64,000 bases of DNA. It comes from Paenibacillus albiflavus (GTDB lineage: Bacteria > Bacillota > Bacilli > Paenibacillales > NBRC-103111). The notes below the pieces were generated by a model. It was not told the DNA's origin and made no database searches. It saw only the letters and a list, made by a program, of their open reading frames with translations. How positions within the stretch are numbered: position 1 is the stretch's first letter; every line of letters begins with the position of its first letter. The stretch spans positions 124,001 through 188,000 of the forward strand of contig NZ_SKFG01000010.1 in assembly GCF_004344915.1 (NCBI RefSeq), read 5' to 3'. Below, piece after piece: positions 36,795 to 46,019 of the stretch. Position numbers and translations under genes: made by a program.

Positions 36795-37484
36795 CTATCG
36801 CTGCCCATAATATGCTTGCGTACCGTGTTTACGCCAAAAGTGCTTATCGAGCAGCGCTTGATCCATCGGTGGCGTGGTTCGGTTTAATGTCATCGTATGG
36901 TGCGCGATTTCTGCGACTTCTTCAAGCACAACGGCATTATGCACTGCCTCGATTGCGTTTTTGCCCCAGCAGAATGGCGCATGACTATGCACGAGAACGC
37001 CTGGCACTTGAGCCTCATCGATATCTGCGAACGTTTCAATAATAACGTTCCCGGTTTCAAGCTCATATTCGGCCTCAATTTCATCCGTCGTCATTTTTCT
37101 CGTACAAGGAACTTCTCCATAGAAATAATCTCCGTGTGTCGTGCCGAGAGCCGGAATGCTTTGCCCTGACTGCGCCCAACTCGTCGCCCAAGTCGAATGC
37201 GTATGCACGACGCCGCCAATATGTGGAAATGCGTTATATAACGCCACATGCGTCGGGGTGTCGGAGGAAGGATTCAGCCGTCCTTCCACCTTGTTCCCCT
37301 GTAAATCGATGACAACCAAATCGTCTCTGGACAACTCTTCGTAAGGAACGCCGCTTGGCTTAATGACCACAAGCCCCTGCTCGCGGTCAATTCCGCTGAC
37401 ATTTCCCCAAGTGAACGTGACAAGCCCATATTTCGGCAACATCAAATTCGCTTCAAGCACTTGTTGTTTGAGCCTTTCCAACAT
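36795..37484 (-). CDS. araD: L-ribulose-5-phosphate 4-epimerase
   Basis: A 229-residue class II aldolase-fold epimerase that converts L-ribulose 5-phosphate to D-xylulose 5-phosphate. [11 protein letters not shown] near residue 24, SGVPYEEL near 47, [11 protein letters not shown] near 74 and [14 protein letters not shown] near 94 with the zinc His residues match Bacillus AraD, as do HAPFCWG and the C-terminal HGTQAYYGQ. Choosing ATG37484 gives exactly the Bacillus length and start (MLE), with GGGTG eight bases upstream; a longer frame to 37559 has no ribosome binding site. It follows araB and is the last gene of the operon. Confidence 0.95.
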   Translation of the reverse strand: MLERLKQQVLEANLMLPKYGLVTFTWGNVSGIDREQGLVVIKPSGVPYEELSRDDLVVIDLQGNKVEGRLNPSSDTPTHVALYNAFPHIGGVVHTHSTWATSWAQSGQSIPALGTTHGDYFYGEVPCTRKMTTDEIEAEYELETGNVIIETFADIDEAQVPGVLVHSHAPFCWGKNAIEAVHNAVVLEEVAEIAHHTMTLNRTTPPMDQALLDKHFWRKHGTQAYYGQR

Positions 37485-37565
37485 ATCCATCACACCCAAG
37501 TAATTAATTTTAAAAGGTAGTTTAAAAGTCATCTTTTGATCACGATGTATACCAGACATCGAATT

Positions 37566-39239
37566 TTAAAAGGTTGTTAACGCGTCCTTCTTAATCTGCT
37601 TCAATCGTTTCATGACATCATTGTCCCCGCGGCCAAAATAATGATACAACTGCTTGTATTCCGAATAGAGCCGATCGTAAACTGCTACATTCGCAGGGAT
37701 CGGTTTATAATAATGCTCTTTGACTTTACCGATCGCATCCGCCGCTTCGGAAATCGTGCTGTATCCTCCGCGATCTACGCCAGCGGCTACGGCACCGAAC
37801 ATCGCTGAACCAAACGCCGGCGTCTGAGAAGAGGCGGCAATCCGAATCTCCATATTGCATACGTCCGCATAAATCTGCATCATAAGCGCATTCTTCTCTG
37901 CAATGCCGCCCGCAGCATACAACTCCGTTACCGGAACTCCATGTTCTCTAAACGCTTCAATAATAGTACGCGTACCGTAAGCGGTAGCCTCGATCAACGC
38001 GCGATACATTTCTTCGCTCTTCGTTAATAACGTAGCGCCGATAATCAGCCCGGTTAAATCCGCATCGACCAACGTCGAGCGATTGCCGTTCCACCAATCC
38101 AGCGCGATTAAGCCACTTTCCCCAACCGCTAGTTTGGAAGCCTTGTCCGTCAACAGCTCATGAATGTTAATTCCTGCTTGCTGTGCCTCCTCCTGCAGAG
38201 CACTCGAAACACAGTTCTCGATAAACCATTCGAAATGATCGCCTACGCAGGATTGACCCGCTTCATAGCCCCTATATCCAGGCATGACGCCATCTTCGAC
38301 AACACCGCACATACCAGGGACAATTTCCTCTGTTTCTCCCAATAAAATATGACAAGTCGACGTTCCCATAATCATCAGCATTTTACCGGTTTCCGTAATC
38401 CCAACGGCCGGTATCGACACATGCGCGTCCACATTGCCTACCGCTACCGCCGTTCCTACGTTAAGTCCCGTTAACTTGGCCGCACGCTCCGTAATTTCTC
38501 CCGCTTTCGTTCCGATCGGATAGATCTCATGACTCAGCTTCTCACTCACAACATTTTCTAATCTAGGGTCTAACGATGTAAGAAATTCCTTCGACGGATA
38601 CCCATTTTGTTTATGCCAAATTGCCTTGTATCCCGCCGTACAGCTGTTGCGCATCTCCTTGCCAATAAGCTGGGAAACCACCCAGTCCGTCGCTTCCAGA
38701 ATCGAGTCCGCGGCTTCATACACTTCAGGCGCTTCGTTCAATATTTGCCATACCTTTGGGAACATCCATTCCGAGGAAATTTTGCCTCCATATAAAGAAA
38801 GGAATTGCTCATTACGCTGTTCCGCCATACTGTTAAGCCGATTCGCTTCATCTTGTGCCGCATGATGCTTCCACAGCTTCACGTAGCTATGCGGATGATG
38901 CTTGAACTCATTCAGAAAGCATAGCGGCGTTCCATCGCCTTTCGTCGGCAAAATCGTACAGGCTGTGAAGTCAATGCCAATACCGACAACGTCATCTGCG
39001 CTCACACCGGATTTCGCCAGCACCTCTGGAATCGTCACTTGCAATACTTCCAAATAGTCTGCCGGATGCTGCAGTGCCCAATCGGGTTCCAGTCTCGTTG
39101 TTCCGTCAGGAAGATACTCATCCATGACGCCATGAGTATACGGCTTTACCGCCGTAGCGACTTCCCGTCCAGTCCCGATCTCAACGAGCAAGGCTCTTCC
39201 GGACTGCGTCCCATAATCCACCCCAATACAATATTTCAT
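37566..39239 (-). CDS. araB: Ribulokinase
   Basis: A 557-residue FGGY-family kinase that phosphorylates L-ribulose, the AraB reaction. [20 protein letters not shown] opens the ATP-binding fold, [14 protein letters not shown] carries the catalytic Asp, and [18 protein letters not shown] and [20 protein letters not shown] are AraB marks. ATG39239 has AGGTGG five bases upstream. AraB enzymes accept several 2-ketopentoses, including L- and D-ribulose. There is no araA isomerase in the locus; an epimerase gene lies directly upstream instead. Confidence 0.95.
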   Translation of the reverse strand: MKYCIGVDYGTQSGRALLVEIGTGREVATAVKPYTHGVMDEYLPDGTTRLEPDWALQHPADYLEVLQVTIPEVLAKSGVSADDVVGIGIDFTACTILPTKGDGTPLCFLNEFKHHPHSYVKLWKHHAAQDEANRLNSMAEQRNEQFLSLYGGKISSEWMFPKVWQILNEAPEVYEAADSILEATDWVVSQLIGKEMRNSCTAGYKAIWHKQNGYPSKEFLTSLDPRLENVVSEKLSHEIYPIGTKAGEITERAAKLTGLNVGTAVAVGNVDAHVSIPAVGITETGKMLMIMGTSTCHILLGETEEIVPGMCGVVEDGVMPGYRGYEAGQSCVGDHFEWFIENCVSSALQEEAQQAGINIHELLTDKASKLAVGESGLIALDWWNGNRSTLVDADLTGLIIGATLLTKSEEMYRALIEATAYGTRTIIEAFREHGVPVTELYAAGGIAEKNALMMQIYADVCNMEIRIAASSQTPAFGSAMFGAVAAGVDRGGYSTISEAADAIGKVKEHYYKPIPANVAVYDRLYSEYKQLYHYFGRGDNDVMKRLKQIKKDALTTF

Positions 39240-39265
39240 AAGATCCACCTACAATCTTGTTGTTA

Positions 39266-40210
39266 TCACCCTAATAAGATCTCTTCTCTTTCTCTGAAAT
39301 AGGAAACAGTTCGCTGTACGAGCATATCAAGTGATGCAGCATTCGGTTTGCCGTACATCGCTGGATAAGGATCTCCGCCAGGACCCAGTGGCTCCGGCGT
39401 GACGAATCGACCTTCTTGATTAAAACCGATAAGATAGAGTGCCATAATAATGGTGTCGATGTCCATAAAGCCCTCGCCTAATGCGCAGCGATTACTGTCT
39501 GCAAGATGCAAATTAACAAGTTGATCTCCCGCTTGCAAAATCGCCTCTCCAATATGAGCTTCTTCCGATTGCATATGATAAATATCGCCGTTAATATGCT
39601 GAACTCCTGGACGATTCACCGCCTGTATATAGGCCTTAGCCTCCTCAACCGTATGCACGATCGTCGTCTCTGCCGAACGAATCGGCTCAATAGCCGCACG
39701 AACGCTATAGTTAACGAATTCGTCTGCAACGATGCGCAGTGATTCGATGCTGCGTTCGAGCTCCTGATCGTCATAAGCCTTGGGGCGTCCCACCGCTGCA
39801 GGCACGACCAGCAAGTACTGCCCGCCTACGCTTGAAGTGAATTCCACTTCTCTTCGAATATAATCGAGTGCCGCCTGGCGCTGATGCGCAACGTTGCTCG
39901 CCATATCGTTGTGCTGCGAGAACATGCCGCACACACCTGATACTTTCATGCCGAAGTCTTGCAAAATTTGCAGCGTGCTATGTGTATCGTAACCTAAATC
40001 CGGCCCGTAATGGTTGCCGTGAAGTTCAATATATCTGACGCCATTGTGACTCAAACGTTTGACGGAATCAACCAGGGATTCCATACCGAATCCCCAGTTG
40101 CTCCAAGATAAATTAAGCCTTTGTTTCAAACGTTCAGGATGCTGGCGTTTTAGTTCTATGAAAGCTTGCCGAATGCGTTCGTTTTTCAACTGGTAGTTTT
40201 GCAGCTTCAT
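39266..40210 (-). CDS. TIM-barrel sugar epimerase/isomerase of the pentose operon
   Basis: A 314-residue xylose-isomerase-like TIM barrel. LNLSWSNWGFGMESL begins strand 1, VRYIELHGNHYG near residue 60, RAAIEPIRSAET near 168, HINGDIYHM near 202 and LVNLHLADSNR near 228 place the metal and acid-base residues as in D-tagatose/L-ribulose 3-epimerases. It may turn an imported or derived ketopentose into L-ribulose for AraB; this is inferred from neighbours. ATG40210 has GGAAGG 11 bases upstream. It lies between the binding-protein gene and araB. Confidence 0.82.
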   Translation of the reverse strand: MKLQNYQLKNERIRQAFIELKRQHPERLKQRLNLSWSNWGFGMESLVDSVKRLSHNGVRYIELHGNHYGPDLGYDTHSTLQILQDFGMKVSGVCGMFSQHNDMASNVAHQRQAALDYIRREVEFTSSVGGQYLLVVPAAVGRPKAYDDQELERSIESLRIVADEFVNYSVRAAIEPIRSAETTIVHTVEEAKAYIQAVNRPGVQHINGDIYHMQSEEAHIGEAILQAGDQLVNLHLADSNRCALGEGFMDIDTIIMALYLIGFNQEGRFVTPEPLGPGGDPYPAMYGKPNAASLDMLVQRTVSYFREREEILLG

Positions 40211-40256
40211 ATCCGTTTCATCCTTCCGTTTCAAAATTCATACCGTTCGTGTTGTC

Positions 40257-41306
40257 TTAGAAATCATAGTTTCCGGCATTTTCTTTCGTGAAGTCCGCAG
40301 GAGGTCCGAGAATAATCGTTTTGCCGTCTTCTTTAACTTCAACTTTACCGATATTCGGAATGTCTTGACCGTTTGTAACGGTTTTGCCTTCAGCCAGTTC
40401 TTTCGCTGCAGCGACCGTCAAGTAGCCCAGATTCATCGGATTCCACAGCGTTGCCGTATCTAAAGAGCCATCTTCCAAGAAAGGCTTGGAATCTGTCGGT
40501 AATGCAACACCGATCAAAGACACTTTATCCTGCAGACCTTTTTCTTGAATCGCTTGAGCCGCACCGAGCGGGGCTACTGTCGAGTACGCTAAGATACCGT
40601 CAAGATCTGGATTTGCTTTGAGCAAGTCCAATGTTTTTTGGTAAGCGATTTGCTGCTTCTCATCGGTACCAATTTTCTCGCCAATAATTTTGAGATTTGG
40701 ATACTTCTCTTGAATTTGTTTGATCGACCAATCAATCCAAGTATTCAAATTCTGTGCAGATAGACCACCCGTTACGATAGCAATGTTTCCTTGTTCTTTA
40801 CCCATTGCTTTCACGAGTAAATCTGCCATGTGACGTCCATACACTTCATCATCCACCTGTTGAATAGAGAGATCTACAACCGATTGATCCGCTTTCGTAT
40901 CCCAATCCATGACTTTAATTCCCTGCGCCTTCGCTTTCTTCAATACAGGCGTAAGCGCAGCCGGATCGTTTGGCGCTACCGCGATCACGTCAACTTTCTT
41001 GGAAATCAAATCCTCAATGACTTTTACCTGCTGTGCTGCATCCGCTTGCGTCGGCCCCGTATAGATTACTTCTACACCTAAATCCTCGCCCGCTTTTTTT
41101 GCACCTTTCTCAGAAGCATTAAAGTAAGGAATACCGATCAGCTTAGGCACGATCGCAATTTTCAATTTTCCAGAAGTTGCTGTCTTATTTCCTGTACTCG
41201 ATGGATCGGTTGAGCCAGCATTCTCTGTTTTTGCCGCACCACAACCCGCTAACATACCTACCGCTAAGACAACCGAGAGCAACATGGACAATTTTCTTTT
41301 TTTCAT
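40257..41306 (-). CDS. Sugar ABC transporter binding lipoprotein, RbsB/RhaS type
   Basis: A 349-residue lipoprotein with signal MKKRKLSMLLSVVLAVGMLA and lipobox LAGC (Cys 22), then a Ser/Thr linker. The mature part begins KLKIAIVPKLIGIPYFNASE, the type 1 periplasmic-binding fold of the CUT2 family; IDVIAVAPNDPAALTPVL-like and GILAYSTVAPLGAAQAIQEK segments agree. It is close in type to rhamnose and AI-2 binders. AAGGAGG precedes the ATG. It works with the two permeases and RbsA-like ATPase encoded upstream in the operon. Confidence 0.92.
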   Translation of the reverse strand: MKKRKLSMLLSVVLAVGMLAGCGAAKTENAGSTDPSSTGNKTATSGKLKIAIVPKLIGIPYFNASEKGAKKAGEDLGVEVIYTGPTQADAAQQVKVIEDLISKKVDVIAVAPNDPAALTPVLKKAKAQGIKVMDWDTKADQSVVDLSIQQVDDEVYGRHMADLLVKAMGKEQGNIAIVTGGLSAQNLNTWIDWSIKQIQEKYPNLKIIGEKIGTDEKQQIAYQKTLDLLKANPDLDGILAYSTVAPLGAAQAIQEKGLQDKVSLIGVALPTDSKPFLEDGSLDTATLWNPMNLGYLTVAAAKELAEGKTVTNGQDIPNIGKVEVKEDGKTIILGPPADFTKENAGNYDF

Positions 41307-41364
41307 TGTAAGACTCCTCCTTAAAATTTTGTGAAAATATATGTGAAAAGGGTGATGCCAATAA

Positions 41365-42312
41365 TTAGGTGGCTTTCTTGAGCTGATTATGCTTGTATTT
41401 CGCTGTAAAAAAGTTAATCAGAAGTACAGCGATCAATACGACACCAATCAGGATGTTAATGACCATGCCAGGTACGCCTAGTAGGTTCAAACCGCTCGAA
41501 AGCACTTGGAAAATTGCCGTACCGAAAATAACTCCAATAACTTTTCCGTAGCCGCCGGAGATGCTCGTCCCACCTAGAACCGCGACTGCGATACTTTGCA
41601 GTTGATAGGAGCTTCCCAGATCGACTTTGGCCGAGTTGTAACGACTTGTCATGATAATAGCAGCGACCGCAGCCATGAATGCTGAGAAAAGATAGACATA
41701 CATAATAACTTTCTTGGTATTCACCCCAGAGAATAACGTTGCAATCGGATTGTTCCCGGCCATGTAGACGTTGCGTCCCCATACAGTTTTATTCAGCAAA
41801 TACCAAGCCAACAGCGCTACAAGCGCAAATACGATGATTGGGAACGGAATGCCTAGAATATCGCCATTGCCAATAAATGAATAACTGTCCGGGAAACCGG
41901 ATACGCTGTTCCCTTTTGTAATCAGAAGAATAATGCCCTTGAACAATGTCATCGTTCCTAAGGTGACCAGAATCGGCGACACTCCGATGAAAGCAACGAA
42001 AAATCCGTTTAGCAATCCGCCGATTAATGCTGCAATGACCCCGGCAATCATCGCAACAGGAACAGGCAATCCAGCAGTCAACGCATATGCCATAACCACA
42101 CCCGAGAGTGCAGCAAGATATGTGATGGAGAGATCAATCCCCGCCGTTAAGATCACGACCATCATACCTAAGGATAAAATGCCCAGTTCCGGAAGCTGAT
42201 AGAGCATGCTCGTTAAGTTATAAGGATCGATAAACCCCGGTACGGATATTGCCATGATGATGAATAATCCTAGAAAAATGAGCCCTAACATCCATTCCTT
42301 TGATAGTTTCAT
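41365..42312 (-). CDS. Sugar ABC transporter permease, RbsC family (second permease)
   Basis: A 315-residue CUT2 permease with about eight to ten helices. GMMVVILTAGIDLSITYLAA near residue 50, ISPILVTLGTMTLFKGI near 112 and VAVLGGTSISGGYGKVIGVI near 240 are conserved in RbsC relatives. GAGGG precedes the ATG. The operon encodes two different permeases, as in rhamnose (RhaPQ) and AI-2 (LsrCD) systems, while ribose systems usually have one. Confidence 0.92.
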   Translation of the reverse strand: MKLSKEWMLGLIFLGLFIIMAISVPGFIDPYNLTSMLYQLPELGILSLGMMVVILTAGIDLSITYLAALSGVVMAYALTAGLPVPVAMIAGVIAALIGGLLNGFFVAFIGVSPILVTLGTMTLFKGIILLITKGNSVSGFPDSYSFIGNGDILGIPFPIIVFALVALLAWYLLNKTVWGRNVYMAGNNPIATLFSGVNTKKVIMYVYLFSAFMAAVAAIIMTSRYNSAKVDLGSSYQLQSIAVAVLGGTSISGGYGKVIGVIFGTAIFQVLSSGLNLLGVPGMVINILIGVVLIAVLLINFFTAKYKHNQLKKAT

Positions 42313-42329
42313 ATCTTCATCCCTCTTTT

Positions 42330-43313
42330 CTATCCCTCGACTTCGACTTTAGCCAGACTTCGTTCTTCCCGCTTCCGCTTGATCATATCGTAAGAAACGG
42401 CGAGCAAAATGATAGCCCCGACGATAATCTCCTGCCAGAAGGTATTGATTTTGGCTAGGATGAGACCATTCTGCATAATCCCCAGCAGCAGGACGCCTAA
42501 GAATGAGCCGAGCATTGAGCCTGAACCGCCAAGAATATTCGCCCCGCCCAGCACGACTGCGGCGATAACGGTTAATTCGAATCCGACGAATCCGTTCGGG
42601 TCCACTCCCTTGGTGTAAGCCGTCTGCACAATGGCGGCGATCCCAGCAAGAAATCCCATATACGTGTAAACGAAAATCTGTACTTTCGTCAAGTTAATAC
42701 CGACGCGCATCGCAGACACCGGGTTGCCCCCGAAGGAAAGAATAGATCGGCCGATAGATAAATATTTCATTATAAACCACGTAATTAGAACCGTTAGCAC
42801 AAAGATAATGATGAGAATGGATACACCCGCTATTTTCAAATTCGAGAAATGAATAAAGCTTGCAGGCAGCATGCTGCTGTTCATATATTCGCCATTCGTG
42901 ACATACAGCGTAACCCCGGACAGAATGCTCATCGTCCCTAACGAAGTAACAATCGGCGGAATTTTGGTCTTAGAAATTAAAATACCGTTCACGAATCCGA
43001 AACAGGCACCAACTAGAGGGGCTACGATAAAGATCGCCAAGATGCTCCAAGAGCTTGCATGCATGGCAACCGCCATCTTGCCGATAACCACGGTAACCGC
43101 TGCCGTAACAGCCGCAACCGAGACGTCGATTCCCCCTGTAATAATGATGAGTGTCATCCCTACCGCCAAGATTCCGAGGACTGAATTCGCTTTCAAAACA
43201 TCCAAGATATTCTCAGCCGTAAAGAAAACAGGATTGACTATGGAAAGAATGAGCGCCAGAAGAATAACGATAAGACCGATGCCGAACTCTTTTTTCTGAA
43301 AAAGCTTTGTCAT
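42330..43313 (-). CDS. Sugar ABC transporter permease, RbsC family (first permease)
   Basis: A 327-residue CUT2 permease. LGILAVGMTLIIITGGIDVS near residue 48, IPPIVTSLGTMSILSGV near 115 and AAVVLGGANILGGSGSMLGS near 245 are family marks. AAGGAGA lies ahead of the ATG, which is two bases from the ATPase stop. It is expected to form a heterodimer with the product of the next gene. Confidence 0.92.
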   Translation of the reverse strand: MTKLFQKKEFGIGLIVILLALILSIVNPVFFTAENILDVLKANSVLGILAVGMTLIIITGGIDVSVAAVTAAVTVVIGKMAVAMHASSWSILAIFIVAPLVGACFGFVNGILISKTKIPPIVTSLGTMSILSGVTLYVTNGEYMNSSMLPASFIHFSNLKIAGVSILIIIFVLTVLITWFIMKYLSIGRSILSFGGNPVSAMRVGINLTKVQIFVYTYMGFLAGIAAIVQTAYTKGVDPNGFVGFELTVIAAVVLGGANILGGSGSMLGSFLGVLLLGIMQNGLILAKINTFWQEIIVGAIILLAVSYDMIKRKREERSLAKVEVEG

Positions 43314-43314
43314 A

Positions 43315-44862
43315 TTACATCACGTCTCCTTGCTTCATTTCATTGGGTTCTGCTGCCTCATGGATATGCGTTCCCAACAACGCAAGGTTCATAATCTTCT
43401 CTTGGGTTGCTTCTTGATGCGATAACTCTCCGGCAATCGTCCCTTTGCGCATGACCAGAATACGATCGCTTACGGCCAGCACTTCTGACAGGTCAGAGGA
43501 AATCACGAGAATTGCCATCCCTTCGCGGGCAAGTTTGCGCAGCAGCTTATGAATTTCACGCTTTGCTCCGATATCAATGCCGTTCGTCGGCTCATCGACG
43601 ATCAGAATTTTCGGATTCGTCGCCAGCCACTTCGCGATAACAACCTTCTGCTGGTTACCACCCGACATATTACCAGTATCGATAAAAGGCAGATTCGGTC
43701 TGATATCAAGCGACTCGATATATTGTTTGGCTAGCTCAAGTTCCCGCTTCTCTTGTATGCTTCCGAACGCATTCGTTAAGCTTTTTAATATCGTTAACGA
43801 TGTGTTGCGTACAATCGATTGCTGGAGAACGAGACCTTCCTTTTGTCTGCTTTCAGGTACATAAGCGATCCCTTGTTTGACGGCTTTTTCCGTTGATGTC
43901 ATTTGTACAGGCTGACCGTCCAACTCCATGGAACCGCTATCTACACTTTGCAGACCGAACAGCGCATGCGCTACTTCCGTTCGTCCTGACCCAACGAGCC
44001 CTGTTATCGCAACAATTTCGCCTTTATGCAGCGTAAATGAGATGTTCTTGAAGTTCCCTTTCTTCGATAAACCGCTTACATTTAAGAGTGCCTCACCCCG
44101 GCTATGCTCTTCTCTCTCTATGTTTTCAAGTTTACGGCCGACCATGAGGTGAATTAATTTCTCTTCATTTAACTCATCTTTGTCATAGGTGCCTACGAAT
44201 TTTCCGTCACGTAATACAGTGAACCGATCGGAAACTTTGAATAACTCTTCCATCTTGTGGCTGACGAATAGAATCGCAATCCCCTTGCTCTTCAGATCGG
44301 CGATAACGTTATAGAGCAGCTCAACTTCCCCTGCAGAGAGCGACGAGGTAGGTTCGTCCATAATAATTAGCTTCGCATCGAACGCAATGGCTCTTGCTAT
44401 CGCCACAAGCTGCTGTTTGGCAATGCTCAGCTTCTCCAGCGTCACATTCACATCAATGTCGAAACCTAATCCTTGCAGCGTTTCTTTCGCAATGCGCTTC
44501 ATTTCACGCCATTTCACAAAGTTGAAACCGCCTTTTTCCGCCTCACGCCCGGCACAAATATTCTCTGCCACGCTTAAATTCGGGAATAAACTAAGATCCT
44601 GATAGATAATCGAGATTCCTTTCAATGTGGCATCGATCGGCTTTGTAATATTCGCCGGCTTCCCTTCAAACAGGAACGTGCTTCCAGGGTCAGGCTGTTC
44701 CACCCCCGCCAGAATTTTAATCAACGTGGATTTCCCAGCCCCATTCTCGCCAATCAGGGCATGCACTTCTCCCGGTCTGACTTCCAACTGCACTTGATTT
44801 AGCGCTTTTACGCCAGGGAACGTTTTACTCATATCTTTGATTTCCAGTAGTGTTTGATTCAC
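43315..44862 (-). CDS. Sugar ABC transporter ATPase, RbsA type (two ATPase domains)
   Basis: A 515-residue fusion of two ABC domains. Domain 1 has Walker A GENGAGKSTLIKILAG near residue 38, LSIAKQQLVAIARA and IIMDEPTSSLS. Domain 2 has the degenerate GLVGSGRTEVAHALFG near 288, signature MSGGNQQKVVIAKWL and ILIVDEPTNGID. Loss of the Walker A lysine in domain 2 is normal for RbsA. GTG at 44862 with GGAGGGG is the start. Confidence 0.94.
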   Translation of the reverse strand: MNQTLLEIKDMSKTFPGVKALNQVQLEVRPGEVHALIGENGAGKSTLIKILAGVEQPDPGSTFLFEGKPANITKPIDATLKGISIIYQDLSLFPNLSVAENICAGREAEKGGFNFVKWREMKRIAKETLQGLGFDIDVNVTLEKLSIAKQQLVAIARAIAFDAKLIIMDEPTSSLSAGEVELLYNVIADLKSKGIAILFVSHKMEELFKVSDRFTVLRDGKFVGTYDKDELNEEKLIHLMVGRKLENIEREEHSRGEALLNVSGLSKKGNFKNISFTLHKGEIVAITGLVGSGRTEVAHALFGLQSVDSGSMELDGQPVQMTSTEKAVKQGIAYVPESRQKEGLVLQQSIVRNTSLTILKSLTNAFGSIQEKRELELAKQYIESLDIRPNLPFIDTGNMSGGNQQKVVIAKWLATNPKILIVDEPTNGIDIGAKREIHKLLRKLAREGMAILVISSDLSEVLAVSDRILVMRKGTIAGELSHQEATQEKIMNLALLGTHIHEAAEPNEMKQGDVM

Positions 44863-44910
44863 CTTGATCCCCTCCCTAACCTACTTACGAATTGATCTGT
44901 TCGGCACATG

Positions 44911-45852
44911 TTATGAAGGCAAGTACGGTTGCTGTAAGTTTCGCGCTTTCATAAAGGCTTCGACTTCGGCCATCGTAGGTATGCCGTCGCGTGGTCCGAG
45001 TCTGGTCACCTTCAACGCACTGACAATAGTTGCGAACCATGCCGCTTGGAACAAGTCATTTCCTTCCGCTAACGAACAGGCTAGTGCGCCTGAGAACGTA
45101 TCTCCAACGACCGTGTCCACGGCATCAACAGGAATCGCTTCGATAAATTGCCATTTACTTGGCGTATAGACAAGCGCACCCCGGTGCCCCATTTTGATAA
45201 TGCTCTTCTCAATCCCCAGCAGTTGAAAATATTTCGCTGCCTGCAGCGCATCATCCACGTTGGCAACCTCAATCCCTGTCATATGCTTCGTCTCTTGCTC
45301 GTTCGGGATCAGAATATCTGCGTAGCGAATGGCCTGCATCGTAATGCCTTCCGCCGGCGCCGGATCGATAATGACCAGCAATCCTGACTCTTTGGCTAAT
45401 TTCATCGCCTGAATGACGGCCTCTTCTGCAACCTCCAGTTGTACGAGAAGTACACTGCATTGTTGAATCTCAAGGGCGTGATCGGTAATGTCCTGAGCTG
45501 TCAGCTGCATGTTGGCGCCTGGAGCAACGACCATCGTTCGCTCGGCCGACTCATCAATAATGATCGTGGTCAACCCTGTATGACTTAGCGGCGTGCGCTT
45601 AATATGCGTAATATTGATGCCGCTTTCAGTTAAGTCAGCTAGCATCGTCTCGCCATAGTAGTCCATGCCGACGGAGCTGATTAGTACGGCTTCTTTGCCA
45701 AGTCTGCATACAGCAGTTGCGGCATTTCCGCCCTTCCCCCCGGATAGAACAACGGCATTTTGACCCACGGTATTCTCACCACGTGTGGGGAATTTTTTCG
45801 TCTGCATTACAATGTCCGTATTTAAACTTCCGACAATACAAATTTTTTTCAT
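44911..45852 (-). CDS. rbsK: Ribokinase-family (PfkB) carbohydrate kinase
   Basis: A 313-residue PfkB kinase. KICIVGSLNTDIVMQTKKFP opens the fold, SGGKGGNAATAVCRLG near residue 37 is the first PfkB signature and DTVVGDTFSGALACSLAEG near 252 carries the catalytic Asp and anion hole. It is most like ribokinase, making ribose 5-phosphate. As first gene of the operon it may phosphorylate D-ribose or another pentose taken up. GGGAGG precedes the ATG. A cre-like sequence and a TTGACA -35 lie just upstream. Confidence 0.88.
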   Translation of the reverse strand: MKKICIVGSLNTDIVMQTKKFPTRGENTVGQNAVVLSGGKGGNAATAVCRLGKEAVLISSVGMDYYGETMLADLTESGINITHIKRTPLSHTGLTTIIIDESAERTMVVAPGANMQLTAQDITDHALEIQQCSVLLVQLEVAEEAVIQAMKLAKESGLLVIIDPAPAEGITMQAIRYADILIPNEQETKHMTGIEVANVDDALQAAKYFQLLGIEKSIIKMGHRGALVYTPSKWQFIEAIPVDAVDTVVGDTFSGALACSLAEGNDLFQAAWFATIVSALKVTRLGPRDGIPTMAEVEAFMKARNLQQPYLPS

Positions 45853-45901
45853 ATTCGACTATTTGCCTCCCTAAACACCTTGGCGGCGTCCTTGAAGCCA
45901 T

Positions 45902-45915
45902 ATTAAACGCTTTCA
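45902..45915 (-). promoter_or_regulatory. cre-like site (CcpA) before the pentose operon
   Basis: Minus strand TGAAAGCGTTTAAT matches the catabolite-response consensus TGWAANCGNTNWCA at 12 of 14 positions. It lies 50 bases before rbsK, on the likely -10 region of a promoter whose -35 is TTGACA at 45933-45938. Glucose repression is therefore plausible. Confidence 0.55.
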
Positions 45916-45950
45916 TTGCATTTGCACAAGGTTGTCAAACCAAATATAAC

Positions 45951-45988
45951 AAAGAAAAACCAAACTCAAATGAGCTTGGTTTTTCTTT
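45951..45988 (-). terminator. Terminator between the DeoR regulator and rbsK
   Basis: Stem AAAGAAAAACCAAACTC/GAGCTTGGTTTTTCTTT with one internal mismatch and loop AAAT, 31 bases after the regulator's stop at 46020. A- and T-rich flanks on both sides allow function in either direction. It makes the regulator a separate transcript. Confidence 0.75.
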
Positions 45989-46001
45989 TGTTTTTTTGTT
46001 T
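45986..46001. promoter_or_regulatory. DeoR-regulator operator candidate, copy 1
   Basis: The 16-mer TTTTGTTTTTTTGTTT occurs here, between the regulator and rbsK, and again at 46916-46931 upstream of the regulator. DeoR-family repressors of Firmicutes often bind T/A-rich TGTTT-type repeats. Low complexity makes chance recurrence possible, so confidence is moderate. Confidence 0.45.
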
Positions 46002-46019
46002 ATGTTTTTGATTCAAAAC

